Shown piece after piece: positions 10,200 through 22,334 of a stretch of 64,000 nucleotides of DNA (positions are counted from its first letter, which is position 1; each line of letters starts with the position of its first letter). Source of the stretch: Malus domestica (Eukaryota; Streptophyta; Magnoliopsida; Rosales; Rosaceae). Made by a program: the position numbers and the translations under genes. The DNA is taken from assembly GCF_042453785.1 (NCBI RefSeq), contig NC_091671.1:29789001-29853000 (forward strand). The letters run 5' to 3'. The notes beneath the pieces are model-generated. The model saw nothing but the letters and a program-made list of their open reading frames with translations. It had not been told where the DNA came from and did no database searches.

Positions 10200-12500
10200 C
10201 ATATACATAATTACCGAAAATCAGTTATCGCTAGCCAATCGTTTTCTTGCTGTTGCCAAAAATTGGTTGAGCCAAAATTATTAGTTGGTTTGGTTGGTAA
10301 ATGGCACAACCGGTGGTTTGCAAATAAGGTACAAAAAACAACAGCGACCATGCACCAACTTGTAAACAACAAACTAGAAAAGAGAAAAAGAAGTTGTTGT
10401 CGCTATTTTTCAATTGATGATAAGCCAACATAATCATGACTTAAAAAATTAAAATGGAAATCAAATCAAAACTTAATAAACCAACAACAATTGTCAGTAA
10501 ACATAATCCAAATAGTTAAAAGTTCACAAACTCAAAAGTCTAACTAATATAATTGTCTCAATTCAATTGTAGCGACTAATGCTTAAACAAAAAACTCAAA
10601 ACTCAAAAGTATGGTTCTGGTTATTATAACCAGGGAGGTGTGCATTGAAGAGAAGAAGAAAACTAAGAGATCAAGTCTGCTCAAAGTTGTGCAAGAGTTA
10701 GAAAAAAAAAAAAAAAAACTGAACATCCTTTATTTTTTAAACCCTAAAACTAAGGAGTCATTTATTTTCTAAAACCTTAAAAATGAGGAGTCAAGCATGT
10801 AAAAAATACCTAAAATATCTAAATAGAAAAAAAAAACAATATATATATATAGGTAGATTAGCCCGACTGCAGTGAATTTACTCTTACTCGAAAGCACTTG
10901 GAGGGTAGTGAGTCATCAGCTTTTTACTTGTATTGCCACTAAAAGGTGCTTTTTGGTTGATTGTGAGTTAGTCCCCATCACTTGACATTTAAATCATAGG
11001 CACATGGCCTATGCATTAATGGGAAGGCGCCAATTTGTCTCTGAGCTTGATGCTGGGCTTCGGACAAGTCTTATTTTAATCGGCATCTTTGGGCTTCTAC
11101 ATACTTGTTGCCCAAGGTTCCAATATTAACCCAAACAGAATGTACATGAAGTTCTTTATTGGCTCTTCGTCCCCAAATATGTTCAGTTGTGACATCACCT
11201 AGAAGAAAGAATGAACTTCCCAATTTGGAAACTTGCAATTTTGCACTGGAACTGGATCAAGAAAAGGCTAAAGAATGAGTTTTCTTAGGTTCAAGTTTTG
11301 ACTCGTCATCTCGAGATAACTTATTTTGGGTTATACTGTTGGATTTTTTAGATCGACGAGCCTGAGAGCCTTACTCTAACGACACCGATAGTGTCCCTAA
11401 CTTGGTAATTATCACTGCCTAATTCATCAGGTGTGATGTTTTATCACAAAATGCTCCAGTATTAGTTAGAGTGGGGTAATCCTATTTAAAGTTACTATTT
11501 TTTACTTTCTCCACTGATGTGGGACAGCCAACACGCCCCCTCATGTTTGAACCCCATTTAGTGGTTCACACGTGGAGATCCACTCATCGGCGATTGAAAC
11601 TCAGAGGTCTGCTCAAATGGAATTCAGAGCTCTACATATTCATTTTCCTTTGAAAAGTGTTGTCTTTATAAGTTAGGTACAGTCAGTATTTATCACATAA
11701 ACAGTAGACGCAAAGGCTTTGATAATTTTCTTATCGTAATGCGAAAGTTCCACGATTTCGACAAGAGATTTTAAGTGTCATGCTTGAGTGTCGAAGACCC
11801 TTACACAATGGCAGAGCCATGTTAAAGGCTGCCATCGGCTATAGCTCAAGTAGCTTTTGGTGAAAAATAAAAATTTACATGTAATTTTCATTGATTTTCG
11901 GATGTAGTTAGCCCACCATATATTTAGTCACTAATTCTAATTCTCTCAATTTAATTACATAAAATTATATAATATAGTTTACAAACTATCTCTCTTTTTC
12001 TTACATCCTTTTTCTCATCGCTTCTTCTACATATATGTTTCAAGTTTGGATTTGTTTGAATTTTAACACGTATTTGTTTTTTAAAGAAAAATTCTTGGCT
12101 CACCTTGTGAAATTATTTTCTTGAGCTAGTTGATACAGTGGAAAATGCAATATCAGGTTTCTTTGTTTATAAAGATTTAAATCTTTAAGCTGGCCCACCC
12201 GATGAAAAATTCCTAGCTTTGCCATTGCCCTTACACCATCAGCTTTGCGCCCAAAAATTGCAAACTTCCAACCCAGCCCCTCTCCTCCAGAGCTAAGGAA
12301 GCAACTCAAGGAGCTGATGAGAATAGGCTCCGGCCCTGTACAACCATTGTAGTCTTTTTTCAGCGCGAATTTTCGGTCATGCCTGAAGCATGGTAATTTA
12401 TTATTTACATAATTAACAAACTAACCAGTTACTGCTGCCGAAATTGCTGAAGTGAATAAATTGTGGTGTATATGTTAACTCTATTTTCTACCAGCTTCGC
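10200..12500. other. intergenic with an LTR-like stretch at 11339-11640
   Basis: No gene is recognised. The stretch from 11339 starts TGTTGGATTTTTTAGATC and contains GATGTGGGACAGCCAACACGCC, TCACACGTGGAGATCCACTC and AACTCAGAGG, phrases common in plant LTR or TRIM sequences. I could not find a matching second copy. The rest is AT-rich and unassigned. Confidence 0.35.
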
Positions 12501-12513
12501 TGCTGTTTAAGTA

Positions 12514-12523
12514 CTATAAATAG
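12514..12523 (+). promoter_or_regulatory. TATA box of the lipid-transfer pseudogene
   Basis: CTATAAATAG lies about 105 bases upstream of the ATG at 12625, a normal plant spacing. A CATCATTCATCACA leader follows. Confidence 0.55.
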
Positions 12524-12624
12524 CTTAGCCAGCCGCATCATTCATCACAGTCGATAAAAACTCAAAGAGTACCATATAGATTTAGGGATTGGATTATATA
12601 TACAAATTATAATTAAGTAGAGTG

Positions 12625-12930
12625 ATGGCTCGAGCACGCTGTTTAGGGGTTTCGAGTACTATAATGGCCACTGCTATCTTGCTTTGCAAAGGCTCAGACG
12701 GCCTTGTATTGTGCCAATGTGTTTACTGAGTTCAGCTCTTGCATGACGTTTGTCGGGGGATTGTCTTCTGAACTATGGAAGCAGTGCAGTGACTCCCTCA
12801 AGACTTTAAATGCGATGGCAAGACAGCGATGAAGGTGGTCCGGAGATAATATGCAAATGCATTGAGGACTTGTCTTATTGGACCAACGTTAGTTTCAATG
12901 CCTCTCGCATCCAGGATTTTCCTACCAAAG
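12625..12930 (+). pseudogene. nonspecific lipid-transfer-like protein pseudogene, truncated
   Basis: The ATG opens a short signal-like N-terminus (MARARCLGVSSTIMATAIL), but the frame stops near 12727. In a shifted frame the sequence continues with VFTEFSSCMTFVGGLS and QCSDSLKTLNAMA. In a third frame it gives CKCIEDLSYWTNVSFNASRI and FPTK. The CxC and flanking cysteines fit the eight-cysteine plant LTP/protease-inhibitor fold, although the expected CC pair reads QC. These secreted proteins carry lipids in a hydrophobic tunnel. Two frameshifts break the gene, and its last cysteine region is cut off where Copia gag sequence begins. The rest of the gene may lie at the other end of an inversion (see findings). 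Confidence 0.6.
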
Positions 12931-14544
12931 CTCTTCAAGACGCATGTCCAGCCAAAGAAGAAAGAATAAAACTTTGACAACAAGAGAAGCCAATACAAAA
13001 GAAGTCTTGGTCAAGGTCGCGGACGTGGACGTGGTTGGAACTTCAACAACCATAGCAACTATGAAGGAGGAGGAAGCTCAACAAAAGGTCGTGGAAGAGG
13101 ACACTCAAACTTGAGGTATGAAAAATCTCAAGTTCAATGCTACAATTGTCAAAAGTTTGGGCATTATGCTTGGGCATTTAGAGCTCCAAGCAACAGGCTT
13201 GATGAGAAGGTCAATTATGTGAAAGAAGAGAAAGAAGATAATGACATTGTGCTACTAGCATGCAAGAACAATGATGGAGACCAAGACTATACATGGTATC
13301 TTGACACTGGTGCCAGTAACCACATGTGGGGAAGAAAAAGCATGTTCGTAGAGCTCAATGAATCGGTGAGTGGCAACCTTTCTTTTGGAGACGAATCCAA
13401 AATACCAGTAAAAGGAAAAGGTAACATCCTTATTCCCCTGAAAAATGGTGGTCACCAATTAATTTCAAATGTCTACTACGTGCCCAATATGAAAAGCAAC
13501 ATTTTGAGCTTAGGTCAACTCTTAGAAAAAGGTTATGATATTCACATGAAAAATTATAGCCTTTTTCTTAGAGATGACAAAGGAAGATTAATTGCCAAGG
13601 TGAAAATGTCAAAGAATAGGATGTTTCCTATGAATATTCAAAATGATGTTGCAAAATGTCTCAAAACATGTTACAAAGACATATCCTGGTTTTGGCATCT
13701 TCGCTTTGGGGGACTAGAGTTATTGTCCAAGAAGGAGATGGTGAGAGGCTTACCGTGCTTCAGCCATCCTGATCAAGTTTGCGAAGGATGTTTACTTGGG
13801 AAACAGTTCAAGAAAAGCTTTCCAAAGGAGTTGACCACGAGAGCCCAGAAGCTACTCGAGCTTATTCACACCGATGTGTGCAGTCCAATAAAACCAAGCT
13901 CTTTCGGTAAAAATAATTATTTCCTTATCTTCATTGATGATTTTTCAAGGAAAACCTGGGTGTATTTCTTAAAGCAAAAATCATAGGTATTTGGAGCATT
14001 CAAGAAGTTCAAAGCCGCCGTAGAAAAAGAGAATGGTTGCAAAATCAAAGCCATGAGATCTGATCGAGGAAGAGAATTCACTTTGAGGGAATTTCAAGAG
14101 TTTTATGAAGCAAATGGAATTCATCATCCTTTGACAGTTCCAAGATCCCCTCAACAAAATGGTGTGGTGGAAAGAAAAAATCGAACTATCCTCGACATGG
14201 CTCGAAGTATGCTCAAAAGTAAGAGATTGCCTAAAGAGTTATGGGCAGAAGCTGTAGCATGTGCTGTCTACTTATCCAGTCGGTCTCCAACAAGAAGTGT
14301 GTGGGGAAAGACTCCGCAAAAAGCATGGAGTGGAAGAAAACCAGGTATTTCCTATCTAAGAGTTTTTGGAAGCATAGCCCACATACATGTACCAAACGAG
14401 AGGATAACCAAACTCGACGATAAAAGTGAGAAGTTCATCTTCATCGGCTATGACTCAAATTCAAAAGGTTATAAGCTGTATAGTCTGAATAATGGGAAGA
14501 CGATGATCAGTCGAGACGTGACGCTTGATGAAGAAGGAGAATGA
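12931..14544 (+). pseudogene. Copia gag 3' end, protease and integrase (broken)
   Basis: The gag tail begins KLFKTHV and, after an in-frame TAA at 12967, runs through a Gly/Arg-rich segment to the zinc knuckle CYNCQKFGHYAWAF, whose last Cys is replaced by Phe. The protease motif is YLDTGASNHMWG (around 13298-13330). Integrase follows with FWHLRFG, CEGCLLGKQ and HTDVCSP; a TAG at 13984-13986 interrupts it, and it resumes with SDRGREF and SPQQNGVVERKNRT, ending at 14544. These enzymes would mature Gag-Pol and insert the cDNA. Stops and the lost knuckle Cys make this copy inactive. Confidence 0.8.
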
Positions 14545-14708
14545 GATTTTGGCTCTCATGCAAGTGATCTTCACTTCTTTCCTCAGTTTGAAGAAGAGAA
14601 TGAACAAGGGATGATAGAGCAAGCAAGAGAGGTTCAACAAGAATCCACTACTCCACCTGCTTCACCAACATCAACCAATCATGGTAATTCACCAGCATCA
14701 ACATCGTC

Positions 14709-14886
14709 ACTTGACTCCGATGGCTTTGTGTCATTTTGGAAAAATAACGAGTTCCCATGTATCATTCTTATGGATTGCTTCGATTTCTTCATCCATTGCT
14801 TTCCTCCACTTAGTATCTTGCACTACTTCTTGGAAGTCAACTGGTTCACAATCAACAAAGAGACAAAAAAACGTAGGATTATCAAG
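14709..14886 (-). pseudogene. microinverted N-terminal RT segment inside the Copia pol
   Basis: Within plus-strand pol, this stretch makes sense only on the minus strand, where it reads [33 protein letters not shown] and HKAIGVK, the usual start of the Copia reverse transcriptase domain. Plus-strand pol resumes at about 14890 with [20 protein letters not shown], which normally follows directly. So about 180 bases appear to have flipped in place. The exact ends are uncertain by about 10 bases. Confidence 0.7.
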
Positions 14887-16269
14887 TTTTACAAAGAAAA
14901 ATGCCAACGGAGAGGTCGAAAGATACAAAGCGAGATTAGTGGCGAATGGCTATAGTCAAAGAGCTGGAATCGACTATGATGAGGTATTTGCACCCGTTGC
15001 TCGGTTGAAAACTATACGATTACTAATTTCTTTGGCAGCTCAAAACAAATGGAAGATTCAACAAATGGATGTGAAGTCTGCTTTCCTAAATGGAGTCCTT
15101 GAAAAAAAGTCTACATTCATCAACCGTCAGGCTATGAAATCAAAGGGCATGAAGACAAAGTTCTGAAGCTGAAGAAAGATCTTTATGGGTTAAAACAAGC
15201 ACCATGAGCATGGAATAGTCGCATTGACAAGTACTTCCAAGAAAACAACTTCACCAAGTGCCCTCATGAACATGCTCTCTACGTCAAAGTCAAAGATGGA
15301 GATATTCTAATTGTGTGCTTAAATGTGGATGATCTAATCTTCACCGGAAGTAATCGAAGCATGTTTGAAGAGTTCAAGAGAGTGATGACCAAAGAATTCG
15401 AGATAACCAACATCGGGCTGATGGCATACTACCTAGGCATTGAAGTCAAGTAGAACGAAGAAGGCATTTTCATCTCCCAAGAAAGCTACACAAAGGAGAT
15501 ACTAAAAAAAGTTCAAAATGGATTACTGCAAGCCCATAAGCACGCCGGTGGAATGCGAAGTTAAACTAACCAAGCATGACAAGGGAGAAAGTGTAGATCC
15601 AACATTTTTCAAAAGTCTAGTTGGAAGCTTATGCTACTTGACTTGCACAAGACCAGATATTCTCTATGTCGTCGAATTAGTCAGTCACTACATGGAGAAT
15701 CCCACAACTACACATTTGAAGACTGCCAAAAGAATTCTTTAATATCTTAAAGGTACTGTTAACTTTGGCTTGTTCTATTCAAGTTCTAATAACTACAAAC
15801 TTGTTGGATATAGTGACAGTGATTGGGCAGGAGATTCCGACGATAGAAAAAGCACTATTGGATTTGTGTTTTTCATGGGAGACATTGGATTCACATGGAT
15901 GTCAAAGAAGCACCGATTGTCACTTTCTCTACCTGTGAAGCTGAATACGTAGCTGCTACCTCATGTGTCTGTCATGCAATCTGGCTGAGAAACTTGCTGA
16001 AAGAATTAAGCATGCCACAAGAAGTGCCAACAGAGATCTATGTCGACAACAAGTCTACAATAGCTCTAGCAAAGAATCCAGTATTCCACGATAGGAGCAA
16101 ACACATAGATACCTGCTATCATTACATAAGAGAGTGTATTGCAAGAAAGGATGTGCAAGTGGAATACGTGAAGTCACAAGACCAAGTCACCGACATATTC
16201 ACCAAACCACTCAGGCAAGAAGACTTTGTCATATTGAGGAACACAATTGGCGTCACAAGACAAGATTAA
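14887..16269 (+). pseudogene. Copia reverse transcriptase and RNase H (broken)
   Basis: RT motifs are visible in order: [32 protein letters not shown], and a VDDLIFTG box at about 15325-15350 (the YVDD site reads NVDD). RNase H follows with YSDSDWAGD, STCEAEYVAATS, YVDNKSTIALAKN and KHIDTCYHYIRE, ending at 16269 just before the polypurine tract. Several frameshifts and stops (for example at 15163, 15205 and 15452) break the frame. Confidence 0.8.
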
Positions 16270-16276
16270 GGGGGGA

Positions 16277-16786
16277 TGTTGAATTGTAATCTTGTATTGG
16301 CCCAAAGATAATGGATCCAGCCCATGCACAAAGAAAGATCCATGCACATGCTAGAGAATTCTAGCAAAGTTCAAGTTGGTGGAAGAGTCTAGAAGAATGG
16401 TGAGAATTCCACCAACATACAAGATTAGTGTAGATAATTCTAGCTTAGGAAGGTAGTGGAATTATCTAGATATCTCTAGCATGATGCTTCCATGCTTCTC
16501 CAAGGTTCCATCCGTGCCTATAAAAGGAGAAGGCATCCACACCATTTGTAACAACCAAGAGAGCAAGTAGTGAGAAGTGAGAGTGCCATGTGAGAAGTGA
16601 GAAGAAGCAACAAAGCTTCTAAGAGTGTTTGAGTGTTTCCTCTTGTACTAAGTTTGTGAGTGAATAAAAATCTTGTGTAATACTTTGAGTATTCTTTCTT
16701 TCTCTTGCCTATCAATTCCGCTGCATTACATTCTTTTTTGTGAGATAAACATCTCCAAAGTAGTGAAGTCTTTTTAAGCCCCAACA
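16277..16786 (+). repeat. Copia 3' LTR (510 bp)
   Basis: Starts TGTTGAATTG, ends GCCCCAACA, and contains CCTATAAAAGGAG as its TATA box. The same length and nearly the same sequence occur inverted at 20812-21321; I count roughly a dozen differences by eye. Confidence 0.9.
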
Positions 16787-16791
16787 ATTTT

Positions 16792-19700
16792 GTAGTCAAT
16801 ATTTCAGTAACGCACTTGTCATGTTTTATCTTTTACGTAGTTGAACCAAGCAAGTTCTTCATTAAAACTTTAGCATACTTATCTTCTCTCTCTATATATA
16901 TAGTACATACAAGTACACACAATATACATGTATATATTTGGTCAAGCTCTATCTCTATATCTATATAATATATGTATCTACTAACCATAGCTAAGAAGTG
17001 CATGCCCAGGAACTAGCCTGCAAGAAATGAAAAGTGAAATCACAAGCATTAAATAGAAAAATTGCATTGAACAGCAGTGAAACATAGAAATCAACACATG
17101 CATGAGCTTGGAATCAGAGGTTGCTAATACTGACTGTACACTTCACAAAGCTACATCTGATATTTTGAGTCTAAGACGCAATTAAACTGTTTAGACCCGG
17201 GAATTATAATCGCCTACTGGCTCTGTAATTGAAGCAACTAGAGTGCCACCCACTGACGCAATTATCTCACACAAGAAAACAAGTTAGCAAGATATAGATA
17301 CATGCCTAGTGGTCAGATGACACAGAATTAATGTAGATTAAATGTGTTAAGATTAAAGAACATGTTTTAAGCATGAACCCTGTGATCCAAACCGTAGGAT
17401 TCATATCAATTAGTAGTCTCAGAAATGCAAATGATTTTTTATTCTTAAGAAGTACTCTGCCTTTTAAAAATACTCGTACACATGCCAATGAGATAAATCT
17501 TATAACTGGAGCACTGAGAGTTATGCCTATACTACTAAAAAGATGCAAGTTCAGTTTTATCTCACACATTATAATTACAATTTAGTACAGGGAAGCTGTT
17601 TGAGTATACCTTACCTTATCCCTACTTGATGCAAATCAATCATAAATGTCGACTTTTCGGCACTCATAAACTTGCTTCCCATTGCGCAAAATATTCTGTA
17701 AATAGAAATAGAAACTATGGTCATTGTTTTTTTTTTACCAATGTCATGCAAGCATAACACTGTACGTAAGAAAGCTGTCGGTATGTAGATCAAACCTATC
17801 AGTCAAGCCAACAGTTGCCGAATCTGCTGGTACAAACCTATCAGGAAAACAATTAAAAGCTATCTGAAAAGAAATTTTTGTCAATGTGTAGATCTGCAAA
17901 AATTTCTACACCAGAGGCATAGCCAATGGCCACCTATGTGAAAGAGACACCAAAAATCAGCAAGAGGGCTACCATAGAACCAATTCAATACCATTAAAAA
18001 TAGTCACAACCATTCATACAATATAGACATGTTAAACATGTATCTTAGAACAATTCAAGAGACTACACATGTCAAAAGTATCACAACCCTACAATTACAA
18101 ACACATCAAAAATACAATACGATTCTTCAATCATGGAGAACCCCTAGTCCTAAACCCTAAAATCTAGTCACGAGGACTAAAACATTACAAACCTGAGAAC
18201 TATCATAGAGGCTCCACAAGGAAAAGACCACACCAACCTCTGATGATTTTGCAATCGTTTGGCAAAGAAACCTAGCTATAAGCCCTTCCAGCAAACTTCG
18301 AGTTTCCTTCTTGTAGTAATTTGTTGGGTGCACAAATCATAAACACCACCACTTCAGATTTGAACAACAATCGCCGGTCTAAAATCCGATATTGAACAAA
18401 CCATGGCCATGCACAACCACAAAATCTCTCTCGACAAAGCAAGAGAGCGACCACAACCACGAACTGAGGACTCTCCTCAACAACGCGAGAGAACGACTGC
18501 AGCTAGAAACAAAGATGGGAAAAAAAAAAATAGATCAAGAAGTATTGCCTGAACACAACACCAAACGCAAGGGTTGGCAACTAGGGTTTTTTCTCTTGAT
18601 TTTCTCTTGTCTTGCGAAGAATCTTTGGCCTTTATTCACATGTACCAGGGTGCATATATTAATTAAAAATTAGTCATGTTTCATTACTTTTAATTTGTCT
18701 TACATTTTCTTACATTGAATGCGTGTAGAGATTAATTTGTAAAGTTTTCTTTCAACATCTGGTCATTAATATAAAGATAAGGATGAATCATTGCCAAACA
18801 GGCATATAAAACAAAACCAGATACTTTGTATCAAAACTCAATGCCGCACACATATTTATGCTCACTGTATTTTCAAAAATGTTATTCTAGATCTTTCCTG
18901 TTCTTCTATAAAAAGGGCCCAATGCTTGTTTGTTTTGTACATGTTTATGAATAAGACATATCTTGATCTATAAGCTTTAGATTATGATTCATGTAGAGAA
19001 AATGATGCAGAGTTTTGAGACATTTGATGGTCAAGATGAAGCGGAATATGGTGATAGTTCTAAAGAGCTTGAACCATATGCAGTTCTAAATAATCGCATC
19101 CATGATTTATAAGAGGTATATATTAACTTTCATCACTCTTCTATTCACATTTCAGTTTTATCTATTAACATTTTTTTTTAATTTTATTTATAAAACTATC
19201 TCTAATATAAGTGAGTCTCACATACTATGGTAAGGCCCACTTATATTCAGCGATCTTAATATCATTTTGTGATCATTATCAAGCCTAAGTAAAATTTAAT
19301 CCTCACCACTAATTTCATTTGATTCAGGAGGATGTGACACACCCCAACTCAGAATGTCCATCTGGACTCTGAATCAAGTTGTGATGGCCAACACCAGGAA
19401 GGTGACGAAGCCATAAAGTGTAGTGATGTGGAAAATGTGAATAAATTTAAACCTAAAAGTGCCTAAATGTTAGAGTGTGCTTGGGAGAGGGAATGAACCC
19501 ATTTCACAACTAATGTCATAGCATAAGTAAAGTACCGTAAAGGTAAAAGAGGAATTATACCATCGGGGAATATTCCCATAACAACATTTTGCCAGAAATC
19601 CTCATTGACACGAAAGCTCAGTTACTAAACCTGGAGGGGTGAAAAATAAGGATGAGTGCGCCTAAAAATAAAGCTTTATAAAACCTTTTTGAAAATGTAA

Positions 19701-20170
19701 TATAATCCCTAGTTGTAAAACAAGTATAGTTTCCAAAATATACACATGCACTAGTATCTGGCAGTGATACCTTTGTGCCAGAACGTCGGTTCACAATTTT
19801 AGGGTAACAAATAATATCAAAATATCATATATGCGTTAATTAGCGATGCGACTGATAGACTAATTAGCAGTGACTACCTGAGCTGAAGAAATTAAAATCG
19901 TGGAAATTTAGGAGCAAGCCTTGACTCATAGTTGTGTTAACCATATTACCCAGTTAGGTAACCTGAACATTCTTGACCAGTCATTCTTCTGGTGTAGTGA
20001 AAGGAAGTAGTATGGTATGTTTCGAGGAGCTATATCCCTGGTGTCATTTCTCAACATTTTACCTGGGATACCACTGAAGTGGGAAGTTGAATACACCATT
20101 GATTCAATTGCTTATATTACACAAATTCTCCTTGCATCATATCGAACGACTCTTTCAACTTTGAGAAAAC
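16792..20170. other. interior of the inferred inversion, no gene assigned
   Basis: Mostly AT-rich. 18170-18600 has a gene-like base composition but no recognised frame. A 43-codon open stretch at 19003-19131 (Asp/Glu-rich) ends at a TAA close to a GAGGTATAT donor-like site; I do not recognise it. Confidence 0.4.
19333..19660 (+). mobile_element. possible Gypsy-type LTR fragment
   Basis: Begins TGTGACACACCCCAACTC and has the CCATCGGGGAATATTCCCA phrase. It resembles LTR sequence of Gypsy elements in woody Rosaceae as I recall them. No coding part or second LTR is found. Low confidence. Confidence 0.3.
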
Positions 20171-20795
20171 TTAGTTACTTGCCTCTTCTTATGTTTCTCT
20201 TCATATGCTTGTAGCGAACCCATTAATTGCTCTATATTAATTTTTCCAAGTTTTTAGTTTCTTCAAGTGTCACGACAATGTGCTCAAACTTGGGGTCCAA
20301 CAAGCGTAGTATCTTCTCCATAATTCTAACATCTTCTAACTTTTCTTCGTTTCTTTTTAATTGATTGGAAACGGCTAAGACTCTTGAGAAATAATCAAAG
20401 ATTGATTCAGACCCTTTCATTTGTAGAGATTCGAACTCACCTCTTAATACTTGAAGACAAACCTTTTTCACTTGTTCGGCTCCTTTGTAAGAGGTTTGAA
20501 GCTTCTCCCATGCTTGCTTGGTAGAGGTTGCACTCGAGACCTTCTCAAAGCCATTGTCATCTAATGCTTGGTAGATGAGGTAGAGAGCCTTCTTGTCTCT
20601 CTTTCTTGAATCTTTCAAACTCTCCTTCTGGGGTTGGGACAAAGTAGCTTCATCTTTTGGCTCAGTGTAGCCTTTCTCCACAACTTCCCATACATCGTGT
20701 GCTCCCAAAAGGGCCTTCATTTTGATACTCCAATTATCGAAGAAGTTGTTGTCGAGCACTGGAACTTGGAAGGCTACCATAGCGTTGCTAGCCAT
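20171..20795 (-). pseudogene. Copia gag 5' part (inverted half of the split element)
   Basis: ATG at 20795 opens MASNAMVAFQVPVLDNNFFD and then WSIKMKALLGAHDVWEVVEKG, the start of plant Copia Gag with its UBN2-type domain. ESIFDYFSRVLAVSNQLK and EKILRLLDPKFEHIVV follow. The frame stops at about 20232 after KNLEKLI, and a one-base shift restores IEQLMGSLQAYEEKHKKRQ up to about 20171. Gag would form the particle that packages element RNA. The missing rest of gag is what begins at 12931 on the other strand. Confidence 0.85.
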
Positions 20796-20796
20796 A

Positions 20797-20808
20797 GCTC
20801 TGGTACCA
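20797..20808 (-). other. Copia primer binding site
   Basis: Minus strand TGGTACCAGAGC, three bases after the 5' LTR end. It matches the initiator-Met tRNA 3' end complement (TGGTATCAGAGC) at 11 of 12 bases. Confidence 0.8.
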
Positions 20809-20811
20809 CTT

Positions 20812-21321
20812 TGTTGGGGCTTAAAAAGACTTCACTACTTTGGAGATGTTTATCTCACAAAAAAGAATGTAATGCAGCGGAATTGATAGGTAAGAGAAAG
20901 AAAGAATACTCAAAGTATTACACAAGATTTTTATTCACTCACAAACTTAGTACAAGAGGAAACACTCAAACACTCTTAGAAGTTGTGTTGCTTCTTCTCA
21001 CTTCTCACTTGGCACTCTCACTTCTCACTACTTGCTCTCTTGGTTGTTACAAATGGTGTGGATGCCTTCTCCTTTTATAGGCATGGATGGAACCTTGAAG
21101 AAGCATGGAAGCATCATGCTAGAGATATCTAGATAATTCCACTACCTTCCCAAGCTAGAATTATCTACACTAATCTTGTATGTTGGTGGAATTCTCACCA
21201 TTCTTCTAGACTCTTCCACCAACTTGAACTTTGCTAGAATTCTCTAGCATGTGCATGGATCTTTCTTTGTGCATGGGTTGGATCCATTATCTTTGGGTCA
21301 AGATAAGATTACAATTCAACA
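20812..21321 (-). repeat. Copia 5' LTR (510 bp) of the split element
   Basis: Minus-strand LTR starting TGTTGAATTG at 21321 and ending GCCCCAACA at 20812. The five bases before it on the minus strand are ATTTT (21326-21322), identical to those following the LTR at 16786. Confidence 0.9.
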
Positions 21322-21326
21322 AAAAT

Positions 21327-22334
21327 GTCATAGCACGTTTAATTGTTCCTTTGGGTTTTCCTTCTCGTGAATAAATCGTTACGGACTCTTGGTGGCTGCT
21401 ATAATTTTCCAGTAGAACGAACTAATTGTACTGGTTGTATAGGTGTCCCCGAGTAAGTTATTCAGAGAGCATCACTTATATTGGACGCTCTTGGCAATGA
21501 GAATGTATCAACTATGGATCAGCAATGCAATACAAGGTTTTAATCCCAAAACTGAATCTGTGATTCAGAAATGTAAACATGACATATTATATAGAATAAC
21601 ACTTCCCCTGCAAAACCAAAACCATGAGATTGAATGTAGCAATTCTATAATACGCCGGAATAACATTTTTCAATCATATATTTTTTGTTTTAATTGTACA
21701 AGTTTCTATATCTTTATGATTTGTTTTCTCCTTGATCCAATTGCAGAATGTAGTGGACAAGTGCTGGCATTTGATTTTCGCAAGGGCGATATAGGTTTTT
21801 TTTCTTCAGGATTTATTTCCAACTGAGCCTTAAAACATTACAAAAGGCAAATTTTTTGTGATAAGATACAGCATTTAAATTTTGAACCCTAAAGTGTTAT
21901 TACTTTATCTCCTTTCTTTTTGTCCAGGAAACTTTATGCTTTTCAGATAATTTTCCCAAGATTGTGAATGCAGAAAGATATACTCCGGTTTGCAATTTAT
22001 GACTGAAGCCGTCAATGGACGGCTTCGATATCCTCGTGTCTCCGTCCAAGAGAAAGGTTGAATCGTTGGGCCAGATAATTCTTTTACCATTTCTTCTCCT
22101 ACGTATATCTAACTCAAATTTTGATGTCATACGAAGCGCATGATGCTGGAATATGATCGTTTCCCTTGCATTTCAAAATCTGTCTATATGCTTTGCTTCT
22201 TTTGTAATGGTACACATGTAAACTCATTCATTCGCTCTTTACTGCACATGAACTTAGCCCAAATATAACCTCCCAAGAAGGCCATATTCTATCTGAGATT
22301 GCGTCTTTCGTTTGGAGTTTGTGGCCCGAGCTTT
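21327..22334. other. intergenic between Copia LTR and GDSL gene 3' end
   Basis: No recognised gene. It includes the 3' flank of the GDSL gene; I could not locate a convincing polyadenylation signal. Confidence 0.4.

Larger units (their letters stand above)
12931..16791 (+). mobile_element. 3' part of a Copia retrotransposon split by inversion
   Basis: Gag C-terminus, zinc knuckle, protease, integrase, RT, RNase H, polypurine tract (AAGGGGGG, 16269-16275), a 510-bp 3' LTR and the base run ATTTT (16787-16791) follow in Copia order. It has no 5' LTR and starts inside gag, joined to the LTP pseudogene. The missing 5' portion of the same family lies inverted at 20171-21326. Confidence 0.85.
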
